DNA from: CAYOEJ01 sp964403015
GTDB lineage: Bacteria > Actinomycetota > Actinomycetes > Actinomycetales > Actinomycetaceae
Assembly: GCA_964403015.1 (NCBI GenBank)
Contig: CAYOEJ010000043.1
Location: 1 to 12,384 of the forward strand
DNA: 12,384 nucleotides
Reading direction: 5' to 3'
The notes under the pieces were generated by a model that was not told where the DNA came from, did no database searches, and worked only from the letters and a program-made list of their open reading frames with translations. The translations under genes and the position numbers were made by a program. Shown here piece by piece: positions 1-7,513 of the stretch; within the stretch, counting starts at the first letter, position 1, and every line of letters begins with the position of its first letter.

Positions 1-20
1 TGGGCTAGGCCACTAGCGAA

Positions 21-1772
21 TCAGCCCACCCCGACGCGACGCTTCCACTTCTCGATGGATTCACTCACGCCCACCTCTCGGGCCTGTCTGGTGAGGTCGT
101 TTTCGAGCCACACCAGCTGTTCCATGTCCTCATGCGCGAAGTTCTTGATTTTGCCACGGCCTCCAGATACGAGATCCACATTGAGCGTGGCGAGGCCGAG
201 CTTGCGCTGTACCGGACCCTGACGCAGGGTCAGTGACTGGTTGTGGTCTTGGAGGACGATATCTAGCTCGCGCGCGAAGCGTCCCTGCCGGCTGACCAGA
301 ACCTTCGGAGTCACGCATACTCCTCGTGACCGCCAAATAATGGGATCGAGTCGCTTGGTGCGGTCTGGGGCGCCGCGGAAGTATGGTCCGTGGCCGGAGC
401 CTCGCATCGCTTCGTGAAGGAGCGCGGCGTCGTTCGTGGACCCGAGGCTTGGCACGATCGTCCACAGGACGCGGAGGATCTCATCGCGGGTCCCCACGGG
501 AACAACAATGCCCAACGTGACGAGTTCAGAGGCATCCTCGCCACTGCCGCCTGCACCTGCGAGTGTCAGCTTGACTCTCCACCAGTCGAACCTGCGCCAC
601 AGCATCGGCTGACGAATGTTGATTGCGTGGATACGATTCGGCGGAATCGTCTGTGTGGTGAGCCTAGTTAGTCCACCACGGACCCGAAGCCCATTTTCCG
701 AAATATAAATTTTGGTTCCATACTGGCTAAACAGGGATCGAACCGCATTGAAAATCGCACCGAAGATGGCGATGAACGCGGCGACCGGCGTCGACTCCAA
801 CCAGATAGATAGTAAAACGAAAAAGACAGCGCCCGACAGCATCGAGGCCGTGGCACCAGAAGCAATCTTTGAAAGAATGAAGCGACCGGTTGGCATCTCG
901 AAAATGAGTTGGTCGTTAACCAAATCATCGGGGTCAAAGACGGGAATCTCGCTCGGGCTCACATTCCCGTGGGCCGGCGTTCCATTGGGAGCGGGGAAGG
1001 AATGCACACCGGCTCCGCCCGGTTGGCCAACAGGGCCCTGGCTCCAATCGGCGCCTAGGGCTTGGTCGGTGCCTTGGGGGGAGGCTCGGTAGGCNNNNNN
1101 NNNNNNNNNNNNNNNNNNNNNNNNNNNNNNNNNNNNNNNNNNNNNNNNNNNNNNNNNNNNNNNNNNNNNNNNNNNNNNNNNNNNNNNNNNNNNNTCACCT
1201 TCGTCGACAATGGCGGGGTTGCCCGCACGAACCGGCCGTCCAGAACGAGCGTTGCTCAGACCGATAAGGATCTCGCGGCGCAGCAGTCCACAATCCTCGA
1301 GACGAAGCAGACCAAGGTTGGTGGGGGCCTCGCCATGGCCGGCCGTTTCTACCTTGACGGAACCGAAGCCAAAGATTCGCCCGAATAGTTTTTGTTCAAT
1401 CTCAACGCTTTGGATCCGATCCCAGCGGGACTGTTGGTGCTGCTTGAAAATAACACCGTGACGCAGGTGAATCCCGGACTCCACCACAGCAAAAGACTTG
1501 AACTTCCACGCCAGCGCGGAAAAGAAGATGATTCCGAGGGTGACCACGAAGAGCAGCCCCACAACGAAAAGCACCTGGTTTAAGGAAACGGCGGAGCGTG
1601 CCCGCTCGAGTGGAATGTCCCTACCTGAGCTGAGATACTCGATGAAGGTGAACACCAGAGCGGTAAGAATACCAAGCCACGCTGCCCCAGCATTTGCGAG
1701 CGGTGTTACCTTATGGAACTTCCGCCATTCGTGGGCGGGAACGGCATTTGCAGCAAAACCCTCCTTCTTCAC
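21..1772 (-). CDS. Bacterial PH-domain membrane protein (YdbT-like), interrupted by a sequence gap
   Basis: A membrane protein of the bPH2 (YdbS/YdbT) class; its molecular role is not known. It has about 549 readable residues plus an unread stretch. Two hydrophobic segments (about 29-46 and 66-90) precede a first PH-like domain (about 94-170, with WDRIQSVEIEQ and FGFGSVKVETAG). A Gly/Pro/Gln-rich linker containing the gap follows. Then come two more hydrophobic segments (about 303-345), a second PH domain (about 353-440, with PPNRIHAINIRQ) and a third PH-like stretch (about 475-570, HNQSLTLRQGPVQRKLGLAT). The start is GTG, overlapping the stop of the upstream gene as GTGA, behind a GGAGG; the two are evidently co-translated. 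Frame is kept across the 100 N, but numbering beyond residue 192 depends on the gap's true length. YdbT-type proteins usually pair with a YdbS, as here. Confidence 0.85.
   Translation of the reverse strand: MKKEGFAANAVPAHEWRKFHKVTPLANAGAAWLGILTALVFTFIEYLSSGRDIPLERARSAVSLNQVLFVVGLLFVVTLGIIFFSALAWKFKSFAVVESGIHLRHGVIFKQHQQSRWDRIQSVEIEQKLFGRIFGFGSVKVETAGHGEAPTNLGLLRLEDCGLLRREILIGLSNARSGRPVRAGNPAIVDEGXXXXXXXXXXXXXXXXXXXXXXXXXXXXXXXXXXAYRASPQGTDQALGADWSQGPVGQPGGAGVHSFPAPNGTPAHGNVSPSEIPVFDPDDLVNDQLIFEMPTGRFILSKIASGATASMLSGAVFFVLLSIWLESTPVAAFIAIFGAIFNAVRSLFSQYGTKIYISENGLRVRGGLTRLTTQTIPPNRIHAINIRQPMLWRRFDWWRVKLTLAGAGGSGEDASELVTLGIVVPVGTRDEILRVLWTIVPSLGSTNDAALLHEAMRGSGHGPYFRGAPDRTKRLDPIIWRSRGVCVTPKVLVSRQGRFARELDIVLQDHNQSLTLRQGPVQRKLGLATLNVDLVSGGRGKIKNFAHEDMEQLVWLENDLTRQAREVGVSESIEKWKRRVGVG
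1095..1194. other. Assembly gap (100 N) inside the PH-domain gene
   Basis: Exactly 100 N, the conventional placeholder for a gap of unknown length. It lies in the low-complexity linker of the PH-domain protein, beside a GGGGGG run at 1076-1081. The coding frame on both sides agrees with a 100-base gap, but it would equally agree with other lengths that leave the same remainder modulo 3. Confidence 0.97.
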
Positions 1773-2266
1773 AGCCCCTCCATGTTCGCACTACCCAGCG
1801 CTGTGAGCTTTTCGCGCAGCCGCTCTGCTTCTTCCCTGCGCACACCGGTGATACGCGCATCGGTGCTCGCGCTCGCGGTCACAAGTTCAACGTTGGCGAG
1901 TCCGAATCTGTTGAGAAGCGGACCGGTGCCCAGATTGACCTGCTGCATACGTCCGTAGGGAACCACGGTCACGCTTTGGAACATGATCCCTTTGCGCACA
2001 AGAAGCTCCTCTTCAAGCTCCACATATCCGAGCATGCGTGCCTGACGGACGGCCAAGATGGTGAAGAAGATTCCCGCCGCCACCATGAGGAAAACACCAA
2101 TCCACAGCAGAATGCCCGGAGACGACGTCGAGCCCCAAATAATCGCCGGGATCAAAATGGGCAAAGTCATGAGAACGTAGGCAAATGCATTGCGGATGAC
2201 CTCAACGGTTGCGAATTTCGGATCAACCGGCGTGAAGTGAATGTGCTGAACAAGTTTGTGGCGCAT
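1769..2266 (-). CDS. Bacterial PH-domain membrane protein (YdbS-like)
   Basis: A 165-residue protein of the YdbS type: two membrane segments (about 25-46 and 52-71) followed by one bPH2 domain (about 77-145). The domain carries the family pattern of a basic strand (LLVRKGIMFQSVTVVP), then YGRMQQVNLGTGPLLNRFGLA and VELVTAS. The domain should face the cytoplasm. The function is unknown; related pairs are annotated only as PH-domain proteins. The start is the first ATG after an in-frame TAG just three codons upstream. No good ribosome binding site lies close to it. Its stop overlaps the GTG start of the larger PH-domain gene by four bases, so the two form a transcription unit and probably a complex (inference). 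Confidence 0.85.
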   Translation of the reverse strand: MRHKLVQHIHFTPVDPKFATVEVIRNAFAYVLMTLPILIPAIIWGSTSSPGILLWIGVFLMVAAGIFFTILAVRQARMLGYVELEEELLVRKGIMFQSVTVVPYGRMQQVNLGTGPLLNRFGLANVELVTASASTDARITGVRREEAERLREKLTALGSANMEGL

Positions 2267-2370
2267 GGAACCAGACTAGCAACGCCTCCAAAAATCACGA
2301 ACACAGATCCTCATTAGTGGACTTGTGCCCATGTTCTCCCGCGAACCCAAGAGCCGGTCTGCTACTGGCG

Positions 2371-2832
2371 CTACGCGGCCTGCGCGTTTGAAGAGGGAGC
2401 GGCATCATCGTCGTCATAAATGCACCAGCGCTCGCTGAGCCAGGAGACCACCGTGAGCACAACAGAAGCGCCCCCGGCGAGGAACGCGTGAATTGCTTGC
2501 TCGGTTAAAAATCCGCTTGAACCCGCGTTGAGGTAGGCACATCCAAGACCGAGGCTGAGACCAGCGAGAATTGCCCCTGCTCGCGAGCCGGCCTGCGTGA
2601 GCACCCAAATGCGAGCAGCATGAAGCGGATCGATGGTCTTCTTTCCAGAGGTGTATCGCCGAACGAGCCATGCCTGCCACCCGATAAACACAGCTACGCC
2701 GAGCGGAATCAGGAAGACAAGCAGCGGAACGAGCAAAGGTGCACGCCCCGAGCGCAGCCAGATATCGGCAAGCAGAAAGAGGGTTACCCCGGTAACGGCC
2801 GCGATGGCGAGGAGCATAAGCGCCGACGTCGG
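2371..2832 (-). CDS. DUF3180 family membrane protein, 5' end lost in the gap
   Basis: A small membrane protein with 153 readable residues and four predicted membrane segments. The visible protein begins PTSAL at the gap edge and runs straight into the first segment (MLLAIAAVTGVTLFLLADIW). The second is around APLLVPLLVFLIPLGVAVFI, the third around AGAILAGLSLGLGCAYL and the fourth around AFLAGGASVVLTVVSWL. It ends in an acidic tail (YDDDDAAPSS). The hydropathy pattern, the short acidic C-terminus and the position directly after folK match the actinobacterial DUF3180 family, whose function is unknown. The in-frame ATG at 2817 lies inside the first membrane segment and is probably not the start; the true start should be a few codons inside the gap. 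It is presumably co-transcribed with the folate genes. Confidence 0.8.
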   Translation of the reverse strand, partial: PTSALMLLAIAAVTGVTLFLLADIWLRSGRAPLLVPLLVFLIPLGVAVFIGWQAWLVRRYTSGKKTIDPLHAARIWVLTQAGSRAGAILAGLSLGLGCAYLNAGSSGFLTEQAIHAFLAGGASVVLTVVSWLSERWCIYDDDDAAPSSNAQAA

Positions 2833-2932
2833 NNNNNNNNNNNNNNNNNNNNNNNNNNNNNNNNNNNNNNNNNNNNNNNNNNNNNNNNNNNNNNNNNNNN
2901 NNNNNNNNNNNNNNNNNNNNNNNNNNNNNNNN
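2833..2932. other. Assembly gap (100 N) between folK and the DUF3180 gene
   Basis: Exactly 100 N. The gap hides the last part of the FolK domain, which stops at IPHP, where about 44 residues normally remain. It also hides the first codons of the DUF3180 gene. Those missing parts alone need about 145 bases, so the real gap is probably longer than 100. The right edge is a GGGGG run. Confidence 0.97.
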
Positions 2933-3659
2933 GGGGGTGCGGGATGGTGAGTTCGGCGCTGTCACATGCGATATCACTCATGTCCACGATGTCGAGGTCG
3001 AGTGTGCGAACGCCCCAGCGTTCGGTGCGCTTTCGTCCGTGCTGATTCTCGATTTCTTGCAACTGCCATAGCAGTGTGAGTGGCGGCACCTCGGTCTCAA
3101 TGATCACCACCGCATTGAGATAGTCGGGCTGTTCCTCCTGCCCCTCGGCAAGTATCGGCTCAGACGAATACACGGGAGAGACCGCCTTGATCGTCACATC
3201 AAGTTCAGATAGTTCCTGAAGCGCTCCACGCAGATGCTCAATCGGGTTATCCAGATTCGACCCCATTCCGATCACCGCAGTTCGCCGCCTACCTTGATAC
3301 AGTGGCCCCTCACGACTTATCGAGACCGAGACATCGTCAAAGTCCACCGAAATTGGCGCATGCGGCTTGTGGACAGTCACCGACACGTGGTGAACCCGCG
3401 AATCAAGAATGGCGCTCGCGATGCGGTCGGCAAGTTTCTCGATGAGGTCGCAGTGTTGTCCTTCGATCACTGCCACAATCTTCTCAGCGACCTCGGCGTA
3501 GTTGATGGTGTGGGCTACGTCGTCGGTAGCAATCGCCTTGCCCATATCGAAATCCAAGGTGACATCAACGCTGAAGTCCTGCGGCTGGGAGTGCTCCGAC
3601 TCCAGCACCCCGTGGGTTCCCATGGCGCGAACCCCGGTGAGTCTAATGGTGCCAGTCAC
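2933..3659 (-). CDS. folB-folK: Bifunctional dihydroneopterin aldolase / HPPK (FolB-FolK), 3' end missing
   Basis: A fused enzyme for two successive cytoplasmic folate steps. The aldolase cleaves dihydroneopterin to 6-hydroxymethyl-dihydropterin, and HPPK pyrophosphorylates that product with ATP. The FolB domain (about 1-118) shows the conserved catalytic-site residues E22, Y54 (in TINYAEV), E74 (LIEKLAD) and K98 (VTVHKPHAPI). The FolK domain starts near residue 127 (AVIGMGSNLDNP), has PDYLNAVV and carries the HPPK signature RWGVRTLDLDIVDM with its two metal-binding aspartates. It has Val where Pro is usual after RWG. It is cut by the gap after residue 242 (LTIPHP), losing about 44 residues. 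The start is GTG, overlapping the folP stop by one base (TAGTG), with AAGGGA six bases upstream. Fusion of these two is common in this part of the Actinomycetota. Confidence 0.93.
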
Positions 3660-4459
3660 TATTGTCCCTTCACATCCCTCAGTTTGGCTGCTACCGCGAT
3701 AGCCGACGCCGTAGCGGCCACGTTATGTACCCGCACGGCCCACGTTGTTGTTCCGCTCAAGAATGCGCTGACGACGGCGGTTGCGAAGTCGCGATCTTCA
3801 TACGGCCGGTCTTCCGCTACCGTTCCGGCAAGGAAACGCTTGCGGGAGTGACCTACCAGAACGCGGTGCCCTAGGCCAAGAAAGCGGTCGAGATTTGCCA
3901 GTATCTGCCAGTCGTGGTCGCCCACCTTGGCAAAGCCGAGCCCCGGATCCAAGATGATGCGATCGGGTGCGATTCCCGTGTTGACTGCGCGGTCGCGCGC
4001 AGTGAGCATTTCGTGCTCGACGGTATCGATGAAGTCACCGGTATACACCGCCAGATCGTTCATGGACTGCGCATTACCCCGGCCGTGTTGGAGCACGTAA
4101 TCGCAGTCGAGTCCAGCCACCGTCTCGAACATGAGCGGATCACCAGAACCGCCAGTCACATCGTTGACGATGTGCGCGCCTGCCTCCACCGCTCGAGCCG
4201 CCGTCGTGGCGTGGTAAGTATCGACCGAAACGGTAACGTGCCGCGAGAGTTCCGTGACAACATCGTCGATCCGGGCCCATTCGTCGTCGTCAGAGAGCGG
4301 GTCGGCACCGGGGCGCGAGGACTCGCCGCCGATATCGATAATGCTGGCACCTTGAGCAATGAGCTCGTGCCCGTGGGCAATGGCGTGGTCCGGATCGGAC
4401 CATCGACCGCCGTCCGAAAACGAGTCCGGGGTGACATTGAGAATGCCCATGATCTTCAT
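3659..4459 (-). CDS. folP: Dihydropteroate synthase
   Basis: Joins 6-hydroxymethyl-dihydropterin pyrophosphate to p-aminobenzoate to give dihydropteroate; it is the sulfonamide target. The 266 residues form a full TIM-barrel enzyme. Visible motifs are MGILNVTPDSFSDGG (about 4-18), IIDIGGESSRPGA (about 40-52), the SVDTY strand, AHIVNDVTGG, ILDPGLGFAK, the pterin/pABA-site segment VGHSRKRFL and, near the C-terminus, VRVHNV. The Ser in GGESSRPG also occurs in mycobacterial FolP, so it is not evidence of drug resistance. The ATG follows the folE stop by five bases and has no clear Shine-Dalgarno sequence, suggesting coupling to folE translation. The stop overlaps the folB start by one base. Confidence 0.96.
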   Translation of the reverse strand: MKIMGILNVTPDSFSDGGRWSDPDHAIAHGHELIAQGASIIDIGGESSRPGADPLSDDDEWARIDDVVTELSRHVTVSVDTYHATTAARAVEAGAHIVNDVTGGSGDPLMFETVAGLDCDYVLQHGRGNAQSMNDLAVYTGDFIDTVEHEMLTARDRAVNTGIAPDRIILDPGLGFAKVGDHDWQILANLDRFLGLGHRVLVGHSRKRFLAGTVAEDRPYEDRDFATAVVSAFLSGTTTWAVRVHNVAATASAIAVAAKLRDVKGQ

Positions 4460-4464
4460 GGCGG

Positions 4465-5115
4465 CTACTTCGACATGATGAGGCTCATCGCCTCAGCGCG
4501 CGGTGCGGGCTCGTGCATGATCCCGCGAACTGCAGACGTGACCGTACGTGATCCGGGTTTGCGAACGCCTCGCATGGTCATGCACATGTGCTCTGCTTCC
4601 ACGACCACAATGACGCCGCGGGCATTGAGATGCTTCGTGAGTGCGTCGGCCACATCGGAAGTGAGACGCTCTTGGACCTGAGGACGACGGGAGTAGCCTT
4701 CAACGAGCCTAGCGAGCTTCGATAGCCCGGTGACCCGGCCATCTTCGGCTGGAATATATCCCACATGGCATACACCGTGGAAAGGAAGCAGGTGATGCTC
4801 GCACATCGAGTAGAGCGGGATATCGCGCACGAGCACGAGTTCTTGGTGGCCGATATCAAAGGTGGCTGACAGGACGTCGTCCGGGTTTTCGTGCAGTCCG
4901 CCAAAGATTTCACGGTAGGCGCGCACCATGCGATCCGGCGTATCACGTAGACCGTCTCGATCCGGATCCTCACCGATCGCCACGAGGAGGTCGCGAACGG
5001 CGTTACGGACGCCGTCCTCGTCGTAAGATCCTTGGGCGCTAGTCGTATCGATGGCCGAATTTTCGGATTCGGCGGAGCTCACGGAACCACTCGCGGGATC
5101 AACAAAATCACTCAT
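4465..5115 (-). CDS. folE: GTP cyclohydrolase I
   Basis: Converts GTP to 7,8-dihydroneopterin triphosphate, the first step of folate synthesis, as a cytoplasmic zinc enzyme. The protein is 216 residues. The zinc ligands C105 and H108 lie in YSMCEHHLLPFHG and C178 in AEHMCMTMRGV. Other family motifs are DGLRDTPDRM (54-63), GLSKLARLVEGYSRRPQVQERL and RKPGSRTVTSA. The first 30 residues are a Ser/Glu-rich, probably disordered extension before the enzyme fold. The reading frame stays open far upstream, inside ftsH, but the ATG at 5115 is chosen: it has AAAGGA eight bases upstream and the preceding translation is not FolE-like. The gene overlaps the end of ftsH by eight bases. Confidence 0.96.
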   Translation of the reverse strand: MSDFVDPASGSVSSAESENSAIDTTSAQGSYDEDGVRNAVRDLLVAIGEDPDRDGLRDTPDRMVRAYREIFGGLHENPDDVLSATFDIGHQELVLVRDIPLYSMCEHHLLPFHGVCHVGYIPAEDGRVTGLSKLARLVEGYSRRPQVQERLTSDVADALTKHLNARGVIVVVEAEHMCMTMRGVRKPGSRTVTSAVRGIMHEPAPRAEAMSLIMSK

Positions 5116-7513
5116 GGTCGGGGTCCTTTCGGTCACGTGCTCTGCGGGCTCGCTCTTCTTCTTCCAACGCCTCGGGCATCGGTACAGGAGGGAGATCAGA
5201 GACCGGACGATCCGGCGACGACAACCACAGCTCGCGCCGCGGAGCCTTCGTGATCTCCTTAAACAGTTCGCGCAGCTCGTTTTCGAGCACGGTCTCCTTC
5301 TCAAGAAGCAGGGCTGCCAAGCGGTCGAGCACAGCCCGATTATCCATAATGACCTGCCAAGCCTCTTGGTGGGCAGCATCGATGAGGGCACGGATTTCTT
5401 GATCCACCACGTGGGCAACCTGATCCGAGTGCTCTTGTGCTTGACCGCCGCCCATGCGGGTCATCGGATCAGAATCATCCGACGTCAGACGCACGGCACC
5501 AACCCGAGCGGACATACCGTATTCGGTCACCATCTTGCGAGCAATGCCAGTGGCCTTTTGAATGTCGTTCGCGGCACCCGTGGATGGATCGTGGAAGATG
5601 ATCTCTTCGGCCACGCGGCCACCCATCGCGTAGACAAGCTGGTCAAGGAGCTCATTACGAGATGTGGAGTACTTGTCTTCAGTGGGCATCACCATCGTGT
5701 ATCCAAGCGCGCGACCACGCGGAAGGATGGTCACCTTAGTGACTGGATCGGTGTGGTTCAGTGCAGCTGCCGCAACTGCGTGACCACCTTCGTGATACGC
5801 GGTCATGCGCTTTTCACGAGCGTTCATCACGCGCGTGCGGCGCTGCGGGCCGGCAATCACGCGATCAATGGCCTCGTCGATGTCGCTCTCGTCCACCTCG
5901 TGGTGTCCGCGCCGAGCGGCCAAAAGCGCCGCCTCGTTCAAGAGGTTGGCAAGATCTGCACCAGAAAACCCGGGGGTGCGGCGGGCGATTGCGCCAAGTG
6001 AGACGTCGTCGGCCAACGGCTTGCCATCAGCGTGGACTTTAAGGATCTGTTCGCGGCCCGGAAGATCGGGGGCGTCCACGGAGATTTGGCGGTCGAATCG
6101 GCCCGGTCTCAGCAGGGCGGAGTCGAGAACGTCGGGACGGTTCGTGGCCGCAATGACGATGACGTTTGCTCGCTCGTCAAAGCCATCCATCTCCACGAGG
6201 AGCTGGTTCAGGGTCTGTTCACGCTCGTCGTTTCCACCGCCGATGCCCACGCCACGGTTACGGCCCACGGCGTCGATCTCGTCCACGAAAATGATGGCGG
6301 GTGCGACCTTCTTCGCCTTATTGAAGAGGTCGCGAACGCGCGAGGCACCCACGCCCACAAACATCTCCACGAACTCGGAGGCCGAAATGTGGAAGAAAGG
6401 CACGCCCGCTTCACCTGCAACCGCGCGAGCGAGCAGGGTCTTACCGGTTCCCGGAGGACCGTAAAGGAGAACGCCGCGCGGAATCTTCGCGCCCATCTTG
6501 TGGAACTTGTCTGGCGTATCGAGGAATTCCTTGATTTCGCGAAGCTCTTCAACGGCTTCGTCGGCGCCCGCCACATCGTCAAAATTGACGTCCGGCAGAT
6601 CGGATTCCAAGCCCTCCTTGTTGACCTTGCCGAAGCGCGACATTCCGCCTTGCATACGCGGCAAGAGCCAAAGAAACAGGCCAATAATCAAGAGCATCGG
6701 CAGCATGAAGCTCAGCATGCCCAGCAAAACGGACTGCTGCGGCACTACCGAGTTGTAGCCGTTCTTCGCCTCGGCCGCCTCGATGGAACGCGCAACGTCT
6801 TCGGCTTGGGCGTCAATGAACTGGAACTGCACCTTATCGGTGGGATCCTGCTTCTTACCCTCGATGTCGGTGGGCTCGTATTCCTTCTCCAGCCACACTT
6901 GGACGATCTGAGTGCCATCGGTGACCTGAATGCGGTCAATCTGCTCGGATTGAAGAATCTCCATACCTTCCGAGGTCTTAACCGTGCTGAAGCCGCTTGG
7001 ATTGAGCAGCCAGAACAGTCCGAGCGCAGCGAGGGTGACACCGATCATCATGATCCAGAAGCTGCGCCTCTTGCGCCCCTCATTCGGATCCTTCTCAGGC
7101 TTCTTGGAGTCTGACTTTGACCCGTCAGTCGGCTTACCAGGCGCTCTTAGGCGCTTGCGCAAACCACCGCCAGAGGCACCGGCCTCGCCAGACTTGCCGG
7201 CCGCCTTGCCAGTTTCAGGCTGTTTCCCCGCACGCGCATCGTTCGCGCCGTGAGTATCTCTCCCCTGCTGCGCCATGCCCTCGCCGCGAGTCGCGCCCGT
7301 TCGGCGTCGTGCCCGGCGTCCGCTCGTATTGAACTCCTCAAGCGTGCGGTGGCGGTTCTCATCCTGAAGAAGCTCCTCACCGCGGCGGCTCTCGTCCTGA
7401 CGCGGCTCAACAGCGCCGCGACTCTCGCCAGCGTGACGACTCTCGTTAGCCGAGCCCTGCGGAGAACCCTCGCGAGCGGCGTCGTCGCGGGGCGTCTGGT
7501 CTGGGGAAGTCAT
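5108..7513 (-). CDS. ftsH: ATP-dependent membrane zinc metalloprotease FtsH with a long N-terminal extension
   Basis: Hexameric membrane AAA protease that degrades misfolded membrane proteins and short-lived cytosolic proteins. It has 801 residues, against about 650 in E. coli. Residues 1-150 are a charged Arg/Glu/Gly/Lys-rich, probably disordered extension. Membrane segment 1 is at 152-170, the extracytoplasmic domain at about 172-258 and membrane segment 2 at about 262-284. The AAA module has Walker A GPPGTGKT (352-359), Walker B IIFVDEID (407-414) and arginine fingers R469/R472 in LLRPGRFDR. The protease domain has HEGGH (574-578) with the third zinc ligand D650 in GAANDIQKAT. The tail from about 745 is acidic and Pro-rich. 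The ATG directly abuts the hpt stop and has GGAGG four bases upstream, which supports translation of the extension. M80 is an alternative start. Confidence 0.97.
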   Translation of the reverse strand: MTSPDQTPRDDAAREGSPQGSANESRHAGESRGAVEPRQDESRRGEELLQDENRHRTLEEFNTSGRRARRRTGATRGEGMAQQGRDTHGANDARAGKQPETGKAAGKSGEAGASGGGLRKRLRAPGKPTDGSKSDSKKPEKDPNEGRKRRSFWIMMIGVTLAALGLFWLLNPSGFSTVKTSEGMEILQSEQIDRIQVTDGTQIVQVWLEKEYEPTDIEGKKQDPTDKVQFQFIDAQAEDVARSIEAAEAKNGYNSVVPQQSVLLGMLSFMLPMLLIIGLFLWLLPRMQGGMSRFGKVNKEGLESDLPDVNFDDVAGADEAVEELREIKEFLDTPDKFHKMGAKIPRGVLLYGPPGTGKTLLARAVAGEAGVPFFHISASEFVEMFVGVGASRVRDLFNKAKKVAPAIIFVDEIDAVGRNRGVGIGGGNDEREQTLNQLLVEMDGFDERANVIVIAATNRPDVLDSALLRPGRFDRQISVDAPDLPGREQILKVHADGKPLADDVSLGAIARRTPGFSGADLANLLNEAALLAARRGHHEVDESDIDEAIDRVIAGPQRRTRVMNAREKRMTAYHEGGHAVAAAALNHTDPVTKVTILPRGRALGYTMVMPTEDKYSTSRNELLDQLVYAMGGRVAEEIIFHDPSTGAANDIQKATGIARKMVTEYGMSARVGAVRLTSDDSDPMTRMGGGQAQEHSDQVAHVVDQEIRALIDAAHQEAWQVIMDNRAVLDRLAALLLEKETVLENELRELFKEITKAPRRELWLSSPDRPVSDLPPVPMPEALEEEERARRARDRKDPDHE
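5124..5129 (-). promoter_or_regulatory. Ribosome binding site deciding the folE start
   Basis: AAAGGA on the minus strand, eight bases before the folE ATG and inside the ftsH C-terminal codons. It supports the 216-residue FolE rather than the longer open frame upstream. Confidence 0.65.

Noticed and set aside
4..17. Perfect 5-bp stem, 4-base loop (GCTAG...CTAGC) just after the PH-domain gene stop, as a terminator
   Set aside because: Short and without a T-run on the minus strand; too close to the window edge to judge.
2784..3659. A 291-residue FolB-FolK reading through the N-run
   Set aside because: The 15 residues after the gap (RRRRLCSS...) are out of frame with the DUF3180 gene and do not resemble the FolK C-terminus; the join is an artefact of the 100 N.
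3659..4459. Sulfonamide-resistance change in FolP (GGESSRPG rather than GGESTRPG)
   Set aside because: Ser at this place is normal in other actinobacterial FolP, including mycobacteria.
4465..5418. A 317-residue FolE starting at 5418
   Set aside because: The first 101 residues are out-of-frame translation of the ftsH 3' end, rich in Arg/Cys/Trp, unlike FolE; the ATG at 5115 has a proper ribosome binding site.
6032..7114. Long plus-strand open frames opposite ftsH (up to 360 codons), and similar ones opposite folP, tilS and ppa
   Set aside because: They lie antisense to clear enzymes, have no recognisable motifs, and are expected from the codon bias of high-GC genes.
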